A DNA stretch of 7,850 bases from DASZGI01 sp035938995 (GTDB lineage: Bacteria > Actinomycetota > Actinomycetes > Streptomycetales > Catenulisporaceae), in contig NZ_DASZGI010000410.1 in assembly GCF_035938995.1 (NCBI RefSeq), positions 1 through 7,850 of the forward strand, in the 5' to 3' direction. Position 1 is the stretch's first letter; each line of letters opens with the position of its first letter. The position numbers were made by a program, and so were the translations under genes. Below the pieces are notes generated by a model. The model made no database searches, was not told the origin of the DNA, and saw only the letters and a program-made list of their open reading frames with translations. Positions 5,950 to 7,850 of the stretch are shown piece by piece.

Positions 5950-6965
5950 GCGACTCCCACCTTCCGATAGCGCTGGAATAGGCCGCTGGTGGTCAGCCCG
6001 GTCAGGACCAGCAGTTCGAGGCCGTACACCACGCCGAGGTTCTGCGGGTTCGGTATTTGCCCATCGGTGGCGTCCAGCCCCCAGATGCGCGTGCCCTCGA
6101 TCAGCCGCAGCGGGTCGACCAGGCCGCCCTGGCGGGCGATCGGGTCGTAGGTCTGCTTCACGACGGCACCGTCCCCGAAGGGGCCGCCGGGTCCGGGTCC
6201 GGGCCCGGGCGGGCCGCCGTTGGGGACGGGCGTCGCGTTCGGGTCGATCGTCTGGCCGTTCTGCACGAACACGGTGTGCGTGCCGACCGCCTCCATCGCG
6301 TGCGAGACCGCGGTCGCGGCCAGGAAGAGGATCGCGATGGCGCCGGTCGCGATCGCGCGCCGGCCGGTGGTGGAGGCGATCAGGAGCGTCAGCGGGGCGA
6401 GCACGACGCCGTAGGCGAGCGCGACGAGCAGGCCGGGGGCGAGCTGCTTGGTCTGGTTCCAGATCCCCGAGCCCGACGTCGCCGACGCGATCACCCCGAG
6501 GTACATCACGATCAGCGGAACCGCCTCGAGCAGGATGATCGCCGTGGCCAGCGCGAGCAGCTTCGCCAGCGGATAGTCGAATCGCCGCAGCGGGCGGGAG
6601 AAGTACAGCGGGAGCGTGTGATGCCGCAGATCCCGCGAGACCATTTCGGGCGCCGCGACGGCGATGAACACCACGGCCATCAGGAACATCGTGTAGGCGT
6701 ACCGGTCGTAAGCGAGGACCGGATCGCCACCGGTCGTCGCGACCTTGTAGATCGAGATCGCCGCCGGCAACATCATCACCACGCACACCAGCGACGGGAT
6801 GATCCGGGCGCGCACCGACCTGCCGATCCCGAAGGCCGACCGCAGGCTGTACCAGTACAGCGCGCGGATGATCTGCGCGCGGCCGTAGCGCTGCCCGGTG
6901 TACGGCTTGTATCCGATGTCGTGGATGACGCCTGCGGGAGCCGCGGACGTGGGAACGGTCGTCAC
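5946..6965 (-). CDS. ABC-2 type transporter permease (permease 1)
   Basis: 339-aa membrane protein. A cytoplasmic N-terminus carries IHDIGYKPYTGQRYGR (14-29), a motif I associate with actinobacterial ABC-2 permeases. Hydrophobic segments follow near 56-72, 91-108, 136-160, 176-198, 202-220 and 310-330. EMVSRDLRHHTLPLYFSRPL (107-126) matches the conserved cytoplasmic coupling segment. Between the fifth and sixth helices is a ~90-residue hydrophilic loop, probably outside the cell, with a Gly/Pro stretch at 249-265. The GTG at 6965 overlaps the stop of ATPase 1 by 4 nt (GTGA), and GGAGGTG (6971-6977) gives a strong ribosome binding site. A longer upstream extension would run through ATPase 1 and is rejected. 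Probable partner is ATPase 1 by position. Substrate unknown. Confidence 0.9.
   Translation of the reverse strand: MTTVPTSAAPAGVIHDIGYKPYTGQRYGRAQIIRALYWYSLRSAFGIGRSVRARIIPSLVCVVMMLPAAISIYKVATTGGDPVLAYDRYAYTMFLMAVVFIAVAAPEMVSRDLRHHTLPLYFSRPLRRFDYPLAKLLALATAIILLEAVPLIVMYLGVIASATSGSGIWNQTKQLAPGLLVALAYGVVLAPLTLLIASTTGRRAIATGAIAILFLAATAVSHAMEAVGTHTVFVQNGQTIDPNATPVPNGGPPGPGPGPGGPFGDGAVVKQTYDPIARQGGLVDPLRLIEGTRIWGLDATDGQIPNPQNLGVVYGLELLVLTGLTTSGLFQRYRKVGVA
6189..6209 (+). repeat. Tandem hexamer / G-quadruplex-type motif inside permease 1
   Basis: Four GGG runs (6189, 6195, 6201, 6207) are separated by 3-nt spacers TCC, TCC and CCC. This matches the G3N1-7 quadruplex pattern on the plus (template) strand. 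On the coding strand it encodes the Gly-Pro repeat of the external loop. A 9-nt direct repeat GGGCCGCCG (6181-6189 and 6211-6219) flanks it. Confidence 0.5.
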
Positions 6966-7850
6966 TGAGCCACCTCCGCGGGCTGCTGCTGGTTCTGCGC
7001 CGAGTCGGGAGAGAAGAGCTCCTCGACGTGATGGCGGCGGTGCTCGAGCCGGTTGAGCGGCAGCTCCAGGTCCGCGATCGCGTCGCGGACCGCGGTGAAG
7101 ACGTCGTCCGAGCCGACCGGCACCAGCAGCGCCCGGCCCTCCGGACGCACCGTCAGGCCGGTCGCCTCGAGCCGGGCGGCGAGTTCCTCGGCGCCCTCCT
7201 CGACCTCGACCGCGAGCCACGGCACGTTCCGGGTCATCGAGGACAGCGTGGCCGCCCGTAGCAGCCGTCCGCCCTCGACGGCGACCAGCTGGTCGCAGAT
7301 CCGCTCGATCTCGCTGAGCAGGTGCGAGGCGACGATCACGGCGATGCCGAACTCGGTGCCGATCCGGTGGATCAGCGCGAGCATCGCGTCCCGCCCGGCC
7401 GGATCCAGGCCGTTGGTCGGCTCGTCGAGCAGCAGCAGGCCGGGGTCGCCCACCAGTGCCTGGGCCAGCTTGACCCGCTGCTTCATCCCGGTGGAGAAGG
7501 TGCCGATCTGCCGGTAGCGCTCCTCGTGCAGACCGACGTGCCGCAGCGCCTCGGCGGCCTGCTCCTTGGCGGCGGTCGGCGGCAGCCCGGACATCCGGCC
7601 GAGGTGGGTGACCAACTCGGTGGCGGTCACGTCGGGCGGCAGGCAGTCGTGTTCTGGCATGTAGCCGAGGAGGGTTCTGATCGTCTCGCCGCTGGCCTCG
7701 CAGTCGTGACCGAGCACCTTGGCCTGGCCCTTGGTCGGCGGGATGAGGCCGAGCAGGATCTTGATCAGGGTGGACTTGCCCGCGCCGTTGGCGCCGACGA
7801 GCCCGGTGACGCCGGGCGCGACGGTGACGGTGAGCCCGTCCAGCGCCGTT
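6962..7850 (-). CDS. ABC transporter ATP-binding protein (ATPase 1), N-terminus cut by the window edge
   Basis: 295 residues are visible (first whole codon 7849-7847); the start lies beyond the window, probably by only a few dozen codons because Walker A normally falls near residues 35-50. Motifs in order: Walker A GANGAGKST (7769-7795); Q-loop region LLGYMPEHD, again with Glu in place of Gln; signature FSTGMKQRVKLAQAL; Walker B LLLLDEP; D-loop NGLDP; H-loop ASHLL. The C-terminal ~100 residues form an accessory domain ending in a Gln-rich tail (QNQQQPAEVAQ). A GTG at 7717 is inside the ATPase domain and is not the start. First visible gene of the four-gene exporter cassette; its stop overlaps the permease 1 start (GTGA). 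Compared with ATPase 2 it keeps the same domain plan but differs widely in sequence, so the two are distinct subunits. Confidence 0.95.
   Translation of the reverse strand, partial: TALDGLTVTVAPGVTGLVGANGAGKSTLIKILLGLIPPTKGQAKVLGHDCEASGETIRTLLGYMPEHDCLPPDVTATELVTHLGRMSGLPPTAAKEQAAEALRHVGLHEERYRQIGTFSTGMKQRVKLAQALVGDPGLLLLDEPTNGLDPAGRDAMLALIHRIGTEFGIAVIVASHLLSEIERICDQLVAVEGGRLLRAATLSSMTRNVPWLAVEVEEGAEELAARLEATGLTVRPEGRALLVPVGSDDVFTAVRDAIADLELPLNRLEHRRHHVEELFSPDSAQNQQQPAEVAQ
6971..6977 (-). promoter_or_regulatory. Ribosome binding site of permease 1
   Basis: GGAGGTG on the minus strand inside the last codons of ATPase 1, 5 nt before the GTG at 6965. It decides that start. Confidence 0.8.

Noticed and set aside
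4525..5970. Plus-strand open frame of 481 codons opposite ATPase 2 and permease 2
   Set aside because: Low-complexity Arg/Gly/His-rich translation with no family features; the opposite strand has clear Walker motifs and membrane helices.
5950..6786. N-terminal extension of ATPase 2 through the permease 1 gene
   Set aside because: The extra residues are Arg/Pro/Ala-rich shadow sequence. The GTG at 5949, with its GTGA overlap and upstream Shine-Dalgarno sequence, is the natural start.
6057..6968. Plus-strand open frame opposite permease 1
   Set aside because: Arg-rich antisense shadow with no motif; the permease on the other strand accounts for the region.
1..7850. CRISPR array, tRNA or rRNA gene, IS element, prophage, or defence system
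   Set aside because: No regularly spaced repeats, no cloverleaf or rRNA sequence, no transposase or integrase, and no terminal inverted repeats with target duplications were seen; all coding space is assigned to known families.

Overview
The window comes from a high-GC Gram-positive bacterium, almost certainly an actinomycete. Three things point there: codon third positions are nearly all G or C, GTG starts are common, and the block rplM-rpsI-glmM is typical of Actinobacteria. The L13 protein (ending in AAQQPEPFQLSQVAQ) and the S9 protein with its acidic N-terminal extension look Streptomyces- or Catenulispora-like to me. The exact genus is inference.

Left part, + strand (137-2635): a two-gene ribosomal operon (rplM for L13, rpsI for S9) closed by a strong intrinsic terminator at 1173-1219, then glmM (phosphoglucosamine mutase, peptidoglycan precursor supply). 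A compact hairpin precedes rplM in its leader. A DUF1697 gene (2742-3287) follows and appears to be read from its own promoter as a leaderless mRNA.

Middle part, - strand (3321-4156): two small VOC-superfamily (glyoxalase/bleomycin-resistance fold) genes in tandem, convergent with the DUF1697 gene. The upstream one also has leaderless-promoter geometry, with an 18-bp perfect palindrome just upstream of its -10 box.

Right part, - strand (4257-7850, running off the window): a tightly coupled four-gene ABC-2-type exporter cassette in the order ATPase 1 (partial) - permease 1 - ATPase 2 - permease 2. The first two junctions are 4-nt GTGA overlaps and the third has a 1-nt gap. A 17-bp perfect stem-loop follows the last gene. 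The substrate cannot be read from the sequence.

Together these are a housekeeping translation/cell-wall block followed by ordinary accessory genes. I see no phage, IS element, CRISPR array, tRNA or rRNA, and no clear evidence for a novel system. The items most worth checking are the VOC promoter palindrome, the rplM leader structure, how glmM is transcribed past a strong terminator, and the paired ATPase/permease architecture of the exporter. No gene-free stretch exceeds about 160 bases.
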